A stretch of DNA of 32,196 nt from an uncultured Lachnospiraceae bacterium (GTDB taxonomy: Bacteria; Bacillota; Clostridia; Lachnospirales; Lachnospiraceae): positions 88,566 through 120,761 of the forward strand of contig CAJTYJ010000004.1 in NCBI GenBank assembly GCA_910583895.1, written 5' to 3'. The position numbers were made by a program, and so were the translations under genes. The notes beneath the pieces were generated by a model that was not told where the DNA came from, did not search any database, and saw only the letters and a list, made by a program, of their open reading frames with translations. Positions 14,985 through 23,058 of this stretch are shown one piece after another (within the stretch, counting starts at the first letter, position 1; the number at the start of each line of letters is the position of its first letter).

Positions 14985-15975
14985 GAATAAAGAGATCCGG
15001 CACTTTGCCGGGGTGTTTCTGGTCCTGACGGTGGCATCGGCAGCGGCAGGTTTGCTGCTGGCCGGGCCGGTCGGAGGAATATGGATGATGGTATTGGCTG
15101 CCTGTTATGGAGCAGCCTTTTTTGTGTTTACGAAAAAAAGATATGAACGGATCGCGGATATGTCTGAACAGATCGATCGGGTGCTTCATGGTCAGGATCA
15201 ATTGTTTCTCTCAGAAGAAGAAGAGGGAGAACTGTCAATTCTGCAAAGCGAGATCCGTAAAATGACGCTGCGTTTTCGGGAACAGAATGCAACGCTTCAA
15301 AAAGAAAAGGAACGTCTGTCAGATTCCCTTGCGAATATCGCCCATCAGATTCGCACTCCCCTTACTTCGATCAATCTGATTTTGTCTCTGCTGGCAAATA
15401 ATCCGAAGGAAGCGCAGCGTCTTGCACTCCTTCGGGAAGAAGAGGAACTGCTTTTCCGGATGGAGAGCTTGATCACCTCTTTGTTAAAACTTTCACGATT
15501 AGATGCAGGCATCGTGGTCTTTCAGAGTGTACCGGTGGAAGTGGGAGAATTGATCTACACATCGCTGCGCCCGTTTTTGATTTCCATGGATCTGCATGAT
15601 ATCGTCATACAGACCGAGATTCCAAAGGATGTCTATATCCGGGGAGACCTTGACTGGCTGTCCCAGGCGGTTCAGAATATCTTAAAAAACTGCATGGAAA
15701 GCATCGGGGATCATGGGTCTGTTCAGATCATCTGTGAAGACACACTCTTGTATACGGAACTGCGGATTCATGACAGCGGACCTGGTTTCAGTAAGGAAGA
15801 TCTGTTCCATCTGTTTGACCGGTTTTATCGGGGGAAAAGTGACAAAACATCCGGATATGGGATCGGGCTTGCGCTTGCTAAGTCTGTGATCACCGGACAG
15901 GGCGGAACGATCACCGCCGGAAATCACCCGGACGGCGGAGCAGTGTTTTCCATTCGATTTCCAAAGAATGAATGA
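14977..15975 (+). CDS. Intramembrane-sensing histidine kinase, BceS-like topology
   Basis: This is a 332-residue sensor kinase. ATG 14977 is preferred over 14974 because GGGAGGA (14966-14972) lies too close to the latter. Two transmembrane helices (about 8-30 and 35-52) are separated by only a few residues (PVGG), so there is no extracellular sensor domain. This layout is typical of kinases that sense through a partner ABC transporter. The dimerisation/phosphotransfer helix has His123 in NIAHQIRTPL. The ATPase domain shows the N-box QNILKNCMES, the G1-type motif HDSGPGF, the F-box DLFHLFDRFYRG and the G2-type motif GYGIGLALAKSV. It overlaps the response regulator by 8 bases. A peptide-antibiotic or envelope-stress signal relayed by the downstream transporter is likely. 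Confidence 0.93.
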   Translation: MIRNKEIRHFAGVFLVLTVASAAAGLLLAGPVGGIWMMVLAACYGAAFFVFTKKRYERIADMSEQIDRVLHGQDQLFLSEEEEGELSILQSEIRKMTLRFREQNATLQKEKERLSDSLANIAHQIRTPLTSINLILSLLANNPKEAQRLALLREEEELLFRMESLITSLLKLSRLDAGIVVFQSVPVEVGELIYTSLRPFLISMDLHDIVIQTEIPKDVYIRGDLDWLSQAVQNILKNCMESIGDHGSVQIICEDTLLYTELRIHDSGPGFSKEDLFHLFDRFYRGKSDKTSGYGIGLALAKSVITGQGGTITAGNHPDGGAVFSIRFPKNE

Positions 15976-15999
15976 TGTACCGATTTGTGGCCTCCGGAA

Positions 16000-16058
16000 G
16001 TGACAAAACTCTCACCAAAAAGTCACGCAAATGTAAGTGAAATGTTTTATGATAGTAT
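16000..16058 (+). promoter_or_regulatory. Candidate response-regulator-controlled promoter of the ABC transporter
   Basis: TCACG-CAAA-TGTAA (16023-16036) differs by one base from the TNACA-N4-TGTAA inverted repeat described for BceR-type regulators. A second pair, GTGAC (16000-16004) and GTCAC (16022-16026), frames it on the upstream side. About 11 bases downstream is -10-like TATGAT (16048-16053), or TAGTAT (16053-16058), with no good -35. That pattern is expected for an activator-dependent promoter. The assignment rests on motif similarity only. Confidence 0.5.
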
Positions 16059-16087
16059 GGTAAAGCAGCTGCCAAACAAAAACATCA

Positions 16088-16176
16088 GCATCTGAGCAGG
16101 GAAGTTCCGGAAGGATTTTCAGACACGAACGTGTAGGAAAATGCTTCCAGACCCTGGAATTTCCCTGGGCAGATGC
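16088..16176. repeat. Long imperfect hairpin in the ABC transporter leader, related to the 1290-1345 palindrome
   Basis: GCATCTG (16088-16094) pairs with CAGATGC (16170-16176). After two mismatches, CAGGGAAGTTCC pairs with GGAATTTCCCTG. A 7-base bulge (AGACCCT) follows on the right side, then GGAAGGATTTTC pairs with GAAAATGCTTCC with one mismatch, and ACACG/CGTGT closes the tip. No T-run follows. The order CATCTG, CCGGAA, TTTTCA, ACACG matches the right half of the element at 1290-1345, with a 12-base insertion, and the second half corresponds to the left half of that element. It ends 27 bases before the ATPase start codon. Confidence 0.6.
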
Positions 16177-16202
16177 GGGACTTAAATAAGAGGTTTTGTA
16201 AT

Positions 16203-16919
16203 ATGGAATTTTTAGAGGTGAGAAATGTAAGCAAGATCTACGGAAAGGGGCAGAGCCAGGTGACTGCGCTGGACCATGTGTCTCTTTCTGTCAAAAAGGG
16301 AGAATTCACAGCGATCATCGGTTCTTCCGGTTCTGGAAAATCCACGCTGCTCCATGCCATTGCCGGAGTGGATCCGCCCACCCGGGGGAAGATCCTTCTG
16401 GACGGACAGGATATCTATGCGGGGAACAGCGAGCAGCTGGCCATCTTCCGCAGGCGTCAGGTGGGACTGATCTACCAGTTCAACAACCTGATTCCCACGC
16501 TCAATGTGGTGGAAAATATCACGCTTCCGATCCTTATGGACCGCCGGAAAGTCAATCAGGAGCGGCTGGATGACCTGCTGGAGCTTCTGGGCCTGAAAGA
16601 CCGGAGAAAACATCTTCCCAATCAGCTCTCCGGCGGACAGCAGCAGCGGGTCGCCATCGGGCGGGCGCTTATGAATGCTCCGGCTGTCATGCTGGCCGAC
16701 GAACCAACCGGCGCTTTGGACAGCCGCAATGGGCAGGAGATCGTCCGGCTTTTAAAAGAAAGCAACCAGACATACAGACAGACCCTGCTTTTGGTGACCC
16801 ATGACGAAAATATCGCGCTGCAGGCAAAACGCATCATTACTATTGCCGATGGAAAGATCATACGGGACAGTCAAAACCAGCAGAAGCCGGACCACAGAAA
16901 GAAGGTGGAGCGCTTATGA
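16203..16919 (+). CDS. ABC transporter ATP-binding protein, MacB/LolD/BceA type
   Basis: This 238-residue cytoplasmic ATPase belongs to the family that works with FtsX-type permeases. ATG 16203 has a modest AGAGG site. Walker A is GSSGSGKST (from Gly40, Lys46). The Q-loop lies in IYQFNNLIPTLNV. The ABC signature is LSGGQQQR (from Leu142), and Walker B with catalytic glutamate is LADEPTGALD (Asp166, Glu167). The switch histidine is in LVTHDE. The stop overlaps the permease start (ATGA), so the two proteins are translationally coupled. Together with the preceding two-component pair it forms a sensing and export, or target-protection, module of the kind used against peptide antibiotics in Firmicutes. 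Confidence 0.95.
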   Translation: MEFLEVRNVSKIYGKGQSQVTALDHVSLSVKKGEFTAIIGSSGSGKSTLLHAIAGVDPPTRGKILLDGQDIYAGNSEQLAIFRRRQVGLIYQFNNLIPTLNVVENITLPILMDRRKVNQERLDDLLELLGLKDRRKHLPNQLSGGQQQRVAIGRALMNAPAVMLADEPTGALDSRNGQEIVRLLKESNQTYRQTLLLVTHDENIALQAKRIITIADGKIIRDSQNQQKPDHRKKVERL

Positions 16920-19477
16920 GGGGCAATATCTTCCACAGAGTTGCTTTGGAGAGCCTCAGGCACAACCGGACGCGAACGCTGGTAACGGTTCTTGGAGTCG
17001 TGCTGTCGGCGGCGCTGTTTACCGGGATTGCGGTCTTCGGCACGTCACTGATCCAGTATCTGATGCGGGAAGAGATCGCAAGAGGCGGGGACTGGCATGT
17101 GGTCTTTTCGGATGCAGACCTTTCCCTTTTGCAGGAACTGAAAAAAGATCCGCAGGCAGAGAACATAACGGCGTATCAAAATATCGGTTATGCTTTGCTG
17201 GAAGGGGCAGAAGAGAAGAGCGCCCAAAAGCCTTATCTGTTTCTTGCAGAATTTGGTCAGGAAGCTTTGGAGGATCTTCCCATCCATCTGACCATCGGCC
17301 GGATGCCGGAAAACAGCCGGGAAATTCTGATTCCCGATCACATCGCCATCAAGTCCGGTGTTCAGATTCAGGTTGGTGACACACTGACGTTAACAGTGGG
17401 CAATCGAGAATCAGAGGGCAGGAATCTTACGCAGTGTGATCCGTATCGAGAGGATGAGATTTTGACCAGGGACGGGGAACGAACCTATACCGTCACCGGT
17501 ATCTATGAACGGCCCGGATTTGAGCTGCACGAATCGCCGGGCTATACTGTCATCACCGGCCAGGAGCCGGGTGCCGCCTGTGAAGCTTCAGGAAGCTGCA
17601 GTGTGTACGTAAAGCTTCAGGATCCCCGGAAAGTTTGGAATTATGCCGGGAGCAAAAGCGATGGGAGCAGCTGGGCTGCCAATGAAAATCTGCTTCGTTT
17701 CATGGGGATCTCTGACAACCGGCTGTTTCACACTTTCTTGTATACGGTGGGAGGTGTGCTGGTACTGATCATCATGACAGCATCCGTTTTTTTGATCTAT
17801 AATTCCTTCCATATCTCGCTGAACGAACGGGTTCATCAGTTCGGCATCCTCATGTCTGTGGGGGCGACAGCCAGACAATTGAAAGGCCTGGTGCTTTTTG
17901 AAGGATTGTGCATCGGTTGCATGGGGATTCCTCTTGGCACTTTGGCCGGAATTGGCAGTATCCGCCTGCTTCTTCCGGTGGTGTCCGGTCGTTTCAGCAG
18001 CATGATAAACAGCAGTGTGTCCATGGAACTGGCAATATCGGTGCCTGCACTGGGGGCGGCAGCTGTGATCAGTATGGTGACGATTCTGATCTCCGCCTGG
18101 ATTCCGGCGAAAAAGGCGGCTTCGATTCCGGTGCTGGAATGCATCCGTCAGACAGGAGAGATTCATACAGAGGCAAAAGAGGTTCGGGCACCGAAGTTTC
18201 TGTGGAAACTTTATGGACTGGAAGGCGTGCTGGCCTGGAAGAATTTTATGAGAAACAGGAGACGTTACCGGGGTGTGGTCCTGTCTTTGACCTTCAGTGT
18301 GATCCTGATTGTGGCGGGCAGCGCATTCAATACAACTTTGGAACAGGTGAGCAGGGGATATACAGCAGAAGGGGCGGACGGTGATCTCTCTCTGGTTATA
18401 GAGAATCTGCCGGAAACGGAATTTCTCCGGCTTTTTGACTGGCTGAAGGAGACAGAAGGGGTCAAGAAAAGTACCTGGCAGATCAATCCGATCTATTCGG
18501 CTCTGACAGACGGGCTTCCAGAAGATTTTTTAAAATGGTACCGGCAAGGGATGGGAGAAGACGGCACCGGGAACAGACAGCAGATCCCATTGTATACGCA
18601 GTTTATCGAGGATGATCTTTATTATGCATTTATCGATGAACTGGGCCTGTCCAGGGAGGAGTACCAGGGGCCGGACGGAAAAGTGCTCATGTGTGCCATA
18701 AACGGCAAGGATCATGAAACGTATGATATGGGAAATTCTGTAGATTTTACTCTGATATCCGGGAATGGAGAGCAGGAAAAGACGGTCTGCGCCGCCTTTG
18801 TGGACCGTTACCCTCTGGATACCACCTTTGAAGATGTGCCGGACCGGATGCTTGTGATGACTGTGCCGATGGAAAGGAAGACACAGTTTGCAGAGGTTGA
18901 ACCGCCGCTGGAAGGAAGAATACAAAGGGGAATCCTTTTCTGGACGGATATGCCTTCTAAGACTCTTGGAGAGATCCAGAATACGCTTCTGGAAGAAGGC
19001 AGTGCACTGGAGTACAGGATTTATAACCTGTCTGCTGCCTTTTATCTTTTCCGCAATATGAGCTTTGTACTCCATGTATTTACCTGCCTGTTTGTGTTCA
19101 TGATCTCGCTGATTGCGGTGGCCAATGTGTTTAATACCATCTCCACGAACATACGCCTGAGACGGCGGGAACTGGCCATGCTCCGTTCGGTAGGGATGTC
19201 TGACCAAAGTTTTAACCGGATGATGCGGTTTGAGTGTGTGTGTTACGGAACGCGAACACTGCTGTACGGAGTGCCGCTGTCCGGGCTTTTGGCCTGGATG
19301 ATTCACAAGGCGCTGATATCCGCCGAAGAGGTGGATATAGCCTTTTCCTTTCCCTGGCGCGCCTTGGGGTTCAGTGTGCTGGGCGTATTTTCTGTTGTCT
19401 TTATCACCATGGTCTATGCTTCCCGCCGGATCCGAAGAGAACATATTATCGACGGACTCCGGGATGAGATGGAGTGA
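16916..19477 (+). CDS. ABC transporter permease with two FtsX domains and two extracellular domains
   Basis: This is an 853-residue membrane protein. TM1 is at about 18-40, followed by a MacB-like extracellular domain (about 45-265). The first FtsX core has TM2-4 (about 275-297, 325-352, 385-405). TM5 (about 448-467) is followed by a second large extracellular domain (about 470-715), then the second FtsX core with TM6-8 (about 720-745, 772-795, 812-835). This 8-TM duplicated layout differs from BceB, which has 10 TM helices and one large loop, although the kinase next door is BceS-like. The conserved cytoplasmic segment RRRELAMLRSVGMSD marks the second FtsX domain. It probably removes or shields an envelope-active peptide or lipid-linked compound. 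The start is fixed by the ATGA overlap with the ATPase gene. Confidence 0.9.
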   Translation: MRGNIFHRVALESLRHNRTRTLVTVLGVVLSAALFTGIAVFGTSLIQYLMREEIARGGDWHVVFSDADLSLLQELKKDPQAENITAYQNIGYALLEGAEEKSAQKPYLFLAEFGQEALEDLPIHLTIGRMPENSREILIPDHIAIKSGVQIQVGDTLTLTVGNRESEGRNLTQCDPYREDEILTRDGERTYTVTGIYERPGFELHESPGYTVITGQEPGAACEASGSCSVYVKLQDPRKVWNYAGSKSDGSSWAANENLLRFMGISDNRLFHTFLYTVGGVLVLIIMTASVFLIYNSFHISLNERVHQFGILMSVGATARQLKGLVLFEGLCIGCMGIPLGTLAGIGSIRLLLPVVSGRFSSMINSSVSMELAISVPALGAAAVISMVTILISAWIPAKKAASIPVLECIRQTGEIHTEAKEVRAPKFLWKLYGLEGVLAWKNFMRNRRRYRGVVLSLTFSVILIVAGSAFNTTLEQVSRGYTAEGADGDLSLVIENLPETEFLRLFDWLKETEGVKKSTWQINPIYSALTDGLPEDFLKWYRQGMGEDGTGNRQQIPLYTQFIEDDLYYAFIDELGLSREEYQGPDGKVLMCAINGKDHETYDMGNSVDFTLISGNGEQEKTVCAAFVDRYPLDTTFEDVPDRMLVMTVPMERKTQFAEVEPPLEGRIQRGILFWTDMPSKTLGEIQNTLLEEGSALEYRIYNLSAAFYLFRNMSFVLHVFTCLFVFMISLIAVANVFNTISTNIRLRRRELAMLRSVGMSDQSFNRMMRFECVCYGTRTLLYGVPLSGLLAWMIHKALISAEEVDIAFSFPWRALGFSVLGVFSVVFITMVYASRRIRREHIIDGLRDEME

Positions 19478-19526
19478 TTTGGACTATGGATGGATTACCT
19501 CTTCTTTTGTTATATACGAAATTCTT

Positions 19527-20732
19527 CTAAAATCCATTGTCTTTTCTTTGTACGCCTGCGGTGTTGCAGAGTCTGTCGAATATCTGTTCACTTGCGAGAG
19601 AAAAGAGGCCATAGATTCCGGAATCCTGGGAAAGACTTGAAGCAACTACGTCAACCGGATGAAATGCATGCTGCTGTATCATCTGGTTGATCACAGGCAA
19701 TAGCCGATCGCAAAAGATCCGGTATTCACCGCCAAAGATCACACAGTCACAATTGAGCAAAGAAACCATGTTGCAGATCGCGTATCCCAAATGGTGAGCA
19801 ATCTGATCCAGCTGGCGGTTCACAAGCTGGGAACCATTTTTCCAGGCCTGAACCACCTGTTGAAAATCCAGCTGTGTTGGATTCTTTGTGATTTCACTCA
19901 GTTCTTCCTCGGGCATCTTCCGAAGATTTTCCAGCAGAGTATCCATACGGACCAGCTGTTCCAGATGCATATTTTTCACATCTGGAACAATAAAATTTGC
20001 AATTTCACCTGCACCACTGCAGCTTCCTTCATAAAGTGCACCATTGAGAATTAATCCAGCGCCAAGGCCGAGACCGCAACTGATATACAACAGATTGCGC
20101 ATTCCTTTGCCGGCACCGTAGTTCAGTTCACCGATGGCTGCAGCGTTTACGTCGTTCACAACCAGTACCTGTGTTCGAAAGATGGAACCAAGCTCCTGAG
20201 ACAATTCGGGTAAATGCCATGTGGCAAATTGATTGTTTATGCGAAGCAGGCCGGTTACAGGATCATAGATACCAGGAGATGAAATTGCAATCACCAAATT
20301 CTCGCTGTTTTGCAGATCTGCAGAGGCAATCAGAGCAGAAACTGCGTTTTTTACCAGTACAAGACGGGTTTCATAGGAAGAGCTGGGTGTGATATGGATG
20401 GTAAACCGGTTGATGATATCACCGCCAAGGTTGGCAAGAACGAAGATGGGATCGGTATAGTTCAGATCAATTGCAACAATATGTGCATAATTGCGGTTGA
20501 ATTTCAACAAAATAGGTTTGCGCCCTCCCGTGGAGTGCGATGGCCCGACCCCAATTTCTTCAATGATTCCAGTGCCAAGCAGAGCGGAAATGTTCTCTGT
20601 CATTGCAGATTTACTGATGTGTACCAGACGGGAGAGGGTCGCACGAGAAATGGATTCGGTCTGTACGATTCGGTCAAGAATGATGCGCTGGTTTATGTGA
20701 CGAATATGTTTTTGATCGATTGTATATTTCAT
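19527..20732 (-). CDS. ROK-family transcriptional repressor (NagC/XylR type)
   Basis: This is a 401-residue regulator on the minus strand. The N-terminal winged helix (about 15-70; ESISRATLSRLVHISKSAM) is followed by the family linker GGRKPILL. The ROK sugar-kinase-like domain has VAIDLNYTDPIF, a VNDVNAAAIGELNYGAG sugar-site segment and a GLGLGAGLILNG glycine loop. The usual zinc motif CxCGxxGC after GExGH is absent: here the text reads GEIANFIVPDVKNMH. The start ATG complements 20730-20732. AGGAGT lies about 15 bases upstream, longer than ideal. It is divergent from the dehydrogenase and ABC operon at 21184 and most likely represses it until a sugar binds. The 49-base gap to the convergent permease gene shows no strong terminator. 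Confidence 0.92.
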   Translation of the reverse strand: MKYTIDQKHIRHINQRIILDRIVQTESISRATLSRLVHISKSAMTENISALLGTGIIEEIGVGPSHSTGGRKPILLKFNRNYAHIVAIDLNYTDPIFVLANLGGDIINRFTIHITPSSSYETRLVLVKNAVSALIASADLQNSENLVIAISSPGIYDPVTGLLRINNQFATWHLPELSQELGSIFRTQVLVVNDVNAAAIGELNYGAGKGMRNLLYISCGLGLGAGLILNGALYEGSCSGAGEIANFIVPDVKNMHLEQLVRMDTLLENLRKMPEEELSEITKNPTQLDFQQVVQAWKNGSQLVNRQLDQIAHHLGYAICNMVSLLNCDCVIFGGEYRIFCDRLLPVINQMIQQHAFHPVDVVASSLSQDSGIYGLFSLASEQIFDRLCNTAGVQRKDNGF

Positions 20733-21007
20733 AAAATTTTTACTATTACTCCTACTATTCTTCTCTTTTGCTTACTCTCTGCAACTGCAAACACTATCGG
20801 TTATGGAAGGGGGTTACTTGAGGCTTGTCCCTTTGTCCGCGGGGAATCACCGCAAGATCGAACGGATGACTGACAGGAGGACTTCGGTGGGATCCGAGAA
20901 GCATCGGAACAAGAATCCATGAACACTCTGACAGGCGCAGTACCAACCATAAAACTAATAGATAACTGTGAATAATATAAATAATATCATGGAAAGTACG
21001 ACATAAG
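20733..21007. other. Divergent intergenic region, ROK side
   Basis: No gene is seen. It holds the leader of the ROK gene (minus strand), for which I could not define a convincing promoter, and a 9-base direct repeat AATAATATA/AATAATATC at 20971-20988. The part after about 20940 is strongly AT-rich. Confidence 0.45.
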
Positions 21008-21052
21008 ATATTGACAATATTAACAAAAGTCGAAAAGCAATTTGTACAATAT
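21008..21052. promoter_or_regulatory. Paired palindromes, candidate ROK operators
   Basis: ATATTGACAATAT (21008-21020) is a perfect palindrome with a 1-base centre. ATTTGTACAATAT (21040-21052), matching it in 10 of 13 positions, contains the palindrome TTGTACAA. Their starts are 32 bases apart, about three helical turns. They lie 31-76 bases upstream of the -35 of the sugar operon, between the two divergent genes. Binding by the ROK regulator is an inference. Confidence 0.4.
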
Positions 21053-21083
21053 GACAGTAAAATGTTTTTTTAATGAATATTTC

Positions 21084-21112
21084 TTGACATATTTAAAATT
21101 GAATGGTAACAT
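21084..21112 (+). promoter_or_regulatory. Promoter of the sugar ABC/dehydrogenase operon
   Basis: A perfect -35 TTGACA (21084-21089) and -10 TAACAT (21107-21112) are spaced 17 bases, with the start codon 71 bases after the -10. ATATTT is repeated directly on either side of the -35 (21078-21083 and 21089-21094), possibly part of an operator. Confidence 0.72.
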
Positions 21113-21183
21113 GAAAACACAGTAAGTTCGGAAACAGAACGAACAAATTAAATTGTATCGGATAGGAGAGGAGGCGATTAGAG

Positions 21184-22188
21184 ATGGTACAGAAGACTTT
21201 ACGCGTTGGCGTGATTGGTTTGGGCTTAATTGGAAGTCTGCACGCGCGAATCGTCGCAGAATGTGCCAATGCACAACTGGTGGCAGTCACAGATCTTCGG
21301 GAAGAAACTGCTCATGCAACAGCAAAACGTTTTGGCTGTGCGGCATATACAGACTTTCGCAAGATGTGTGACCAGGAGTTGTTAGATGCGGTATGTATCT
21401 GCACACCAGACGAATTTCACTTGGAAAATGCGGAATATGCGGCGAAGAAGGGGCTGCACCTGCTGGTGGAGAAACCGTTGGCAGCGAATGGCGATCAGGC
21501 GGAAATGATTGTTAAGCACGCGGAACAAGCAGGTGTTCGTCTGATGGCGGCACATGTACTGCATTTTGATCCACGTTATGCACAACTGCGTGATGCGGTC
21601 CGTCAGGGACGGCTGGGAGAACCGATTCATATGTTTCTTCGCCGAACAAACCCAAGAACAAATGGGCGCCGGCTTGGCGGACGTGTTTCGATTTTTCATT
21701 TTATCGGAGTGCATGATTTTGAAATGTTGTGTACCTGTATGCAGAGCCGTCCCACCTGTGCATACGCGCAGCGCGTGAGCAAGGTGAATGCGGATATTGG
21801 ATGTGAAGATACGGTTATGTCCGTCATTAATTTTGAAAATGGAGCGGTGGGCGTGATTGAGCTTTGCTGGGCACTGCCGGAAAATACAGCGCTTGGCATC
21901 AACACCTATGCGGAGTTTGTGGGTACGGATGGGGTTGGCTATGTCAATATTATGGATCAGGGCGTATCTATTATCACAGAAAATACGGTTGAATATCCGG
22001 ATACGCTTCACTGGCCGGAATACAACAGCCGGATTCAGGGGAATCTAAAGGAAGAATTGCACCATTTTGTAACAGCAACACTCGCGGGAGAACCCTATGT
22101 GACTTGCCTGGATACTGCTGTGGATGCGGTGCGTGTGATTGATGCGTGTTTCCAGTCGATTGAGACGGGACTGCCCGTTAAAATATAA
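21184..22188 (+). CDS. Gfo/Idh/MocA family oxidoreductase, first gene of the ABC sugar operon (third of three)
   Basis: This is a 334-residue NAD(P)-dependent sugar or inositol-type dehydrogenase. ATG 21184 follows GGAGAGGAGG. The Rossmann motif is LRVGVIGLGLIGSLHARI, and the EKP motif is Glu96-Lys97-Pro98. The C-terminal domain contains FIGVHDFEML with the probable catalytic His177, in a pattern resembling inositol 2-dehydrogenases (IolG) and ThuB-like enzymes. It is the promoter-proximal gene of a five-gene operon with an ABC importer and a ThuA/DUF1355-like protein. It probably oxidises the imported sugar, perhaps at C3 or at a ring hydroxyl. The substrate is unassigned. It is clearly diverged from the two paralogues in the TRAP cluster. 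Confidence 0.92.
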   Translation: MVQKTLRVGVIGLGLIGSLHARIVAECANAQLVAVTDLREETAHATAKRFGCAAYTDFRKMCDQELLDAVCICTPDEFHLENAEYAAKKGLHLLVEKPLAANGDQAEMIVKHAEQAGVRLMAAHVLHFDPRYAQLRDAVRQGRLGEPIHMFLRRTNPRTNGRRLGGRVSIFHFIGVHDFEMLCTCMQSRPTCAYAQRVSKVNADIGCEDTVMSVINFENGAVGVIELCWALPENTALGINTYAEFVGTDGVGYVNIMDQGVSIITENTVEYPDTLHWPEYNSRIQGNLKEELHHFVTATLAGEPYVTCLDTAVDAVRVIDACFQSIETGLPVKI

Positions 22189-22250
22189 AAAGAACGGATA
22201 AAATCCGCTGTTACTTTAAAACCTGTGTTTTCAAAAAAGGAGAAGAAGAT

Positions 22251-23027
22251 ATGAAAGTTTTGTATGCTGGAGATGCCTGTACTAAGATTGGTCCGGTGTT
22301 TGTTGCCTCACCTTTCAATCTGGAGGTGAAGGGAGTTTCTCATCATATTTGGGGGCAGCCTCTGATTGATGCACTTGTGGCGGATGGCATAGAAGTAAAG
22401 CATCTGACGAATGATCAGGCGATCGGTGAATTTCCCCGGACAGAGGAAGAGCTGGCAGAGTATGATGTTGTCATCATCAGTGACTGTGAGTCCGAAGTAT
22501 TGTCGCTTCATCCGTTCTGGGTTGCCGGCACGCCGCTGCCTCGCACAGACAGAATGCGTGCAATCCGCAATTATACCCGGAATGGCGGCGGGCTTTTGAT
22601 GATTGGTGGATGGTCATCTTTCAGCGGACGGTTTGGGACCGCGGCATATTATGATACTCCGGTGGAGGAAGCTTTGCCGGTCAATTGCCTGAAGGGGATG
22701 GATGACCGTGTCGAAGTACCTGCCGGTGTGAAAGTCAAGGTTCTTGAAAGCGGCCATCCGATTATGAAAGGTATTCCGTGGGAGAGTGCACCGGTTTTCG
22801 AGGGATTTAACAAGATTATTCCCAAAGATGGTTCCCAGGTGATTGCCATGATCGGTGATGAGGAAATCGAGCATCCTCTGCTTGTGACGTGGGATTATGG
22901 CAAGGGGCGTTCTGCAGCGTTTGCAAGTGACTGTTCGCCCCACTGGGCAGAATATTTTCAGCCATGGGAATATTATGGACAATTTTGGATTCAGACCGTT
23001 CGCTGGCTGGCGGACGCAAGCAGATAA
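22251..23027 (+). CDS. ThuA/glutamine-amidotransferase-like protein (DUF1355 type)
   Basis: This 258-residue cytoplasmic protein has the class I glutamine-amidotransferase-like fold of the PF07090 type. ATG 22251 follows AAAGGAG. Visible marks are the N-terminal strand MKVLYAGDA, an SHHIWGQPL segment, DVVIISDCES, and the signature NGGGLLMIGGWSSFSG at about 105-120. Where a true amidotransferase has a nucleophile-elbow cysteine, this stretch reads Gly-Gly-Trp, so glutaminase activity is unlikely. The C-terminal part has HPLLVTWDYGKGR and a WIQTVRWLAD tail. ThuA-like proteins often accompany Gfo/Idh dehydrogenases (as in rhizobial thuAB), so a role in handling the keto-sugar product of the upstream enzyme is plausible but unproven. 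Confidence 0.82.
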   Translation: MKVLYAGDACTKIGPVFVASPFNLEVKGVSHHIWGQPLIDALVADGIEVKHLTNDQAIGEFPRTEEELAEYDVVIISDCESEVLSLHPFWVAGTPLPRTDRMRAIRNYTRNGGGLLMIGGWSSFSGRFGTAAYYDTPVEEALPVNCLKGMDDRVEVPAGVKVKVLESGHPIMKGIPWESAPVFEGFNKIIPKDGSQVIAMIGDEEIEHPLLVTWDYGKGRSAAFASDCSPHWAEYFQPWEYYGQFWIQTVRWLADASR

Positions 23028-23058
23028 TCCGCTGTAACGTGGAGGAGGTTTGGCGAAT

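Noticed and set aside
19490..19537. ATGGATT/AATCCAT inverted repeat between the convergent permease and ROK genes as a terminator
   Set aside because: It has only 7 base pairs with a 34-base loop and overlaps the ROK 3' end, so it is too weak to call.
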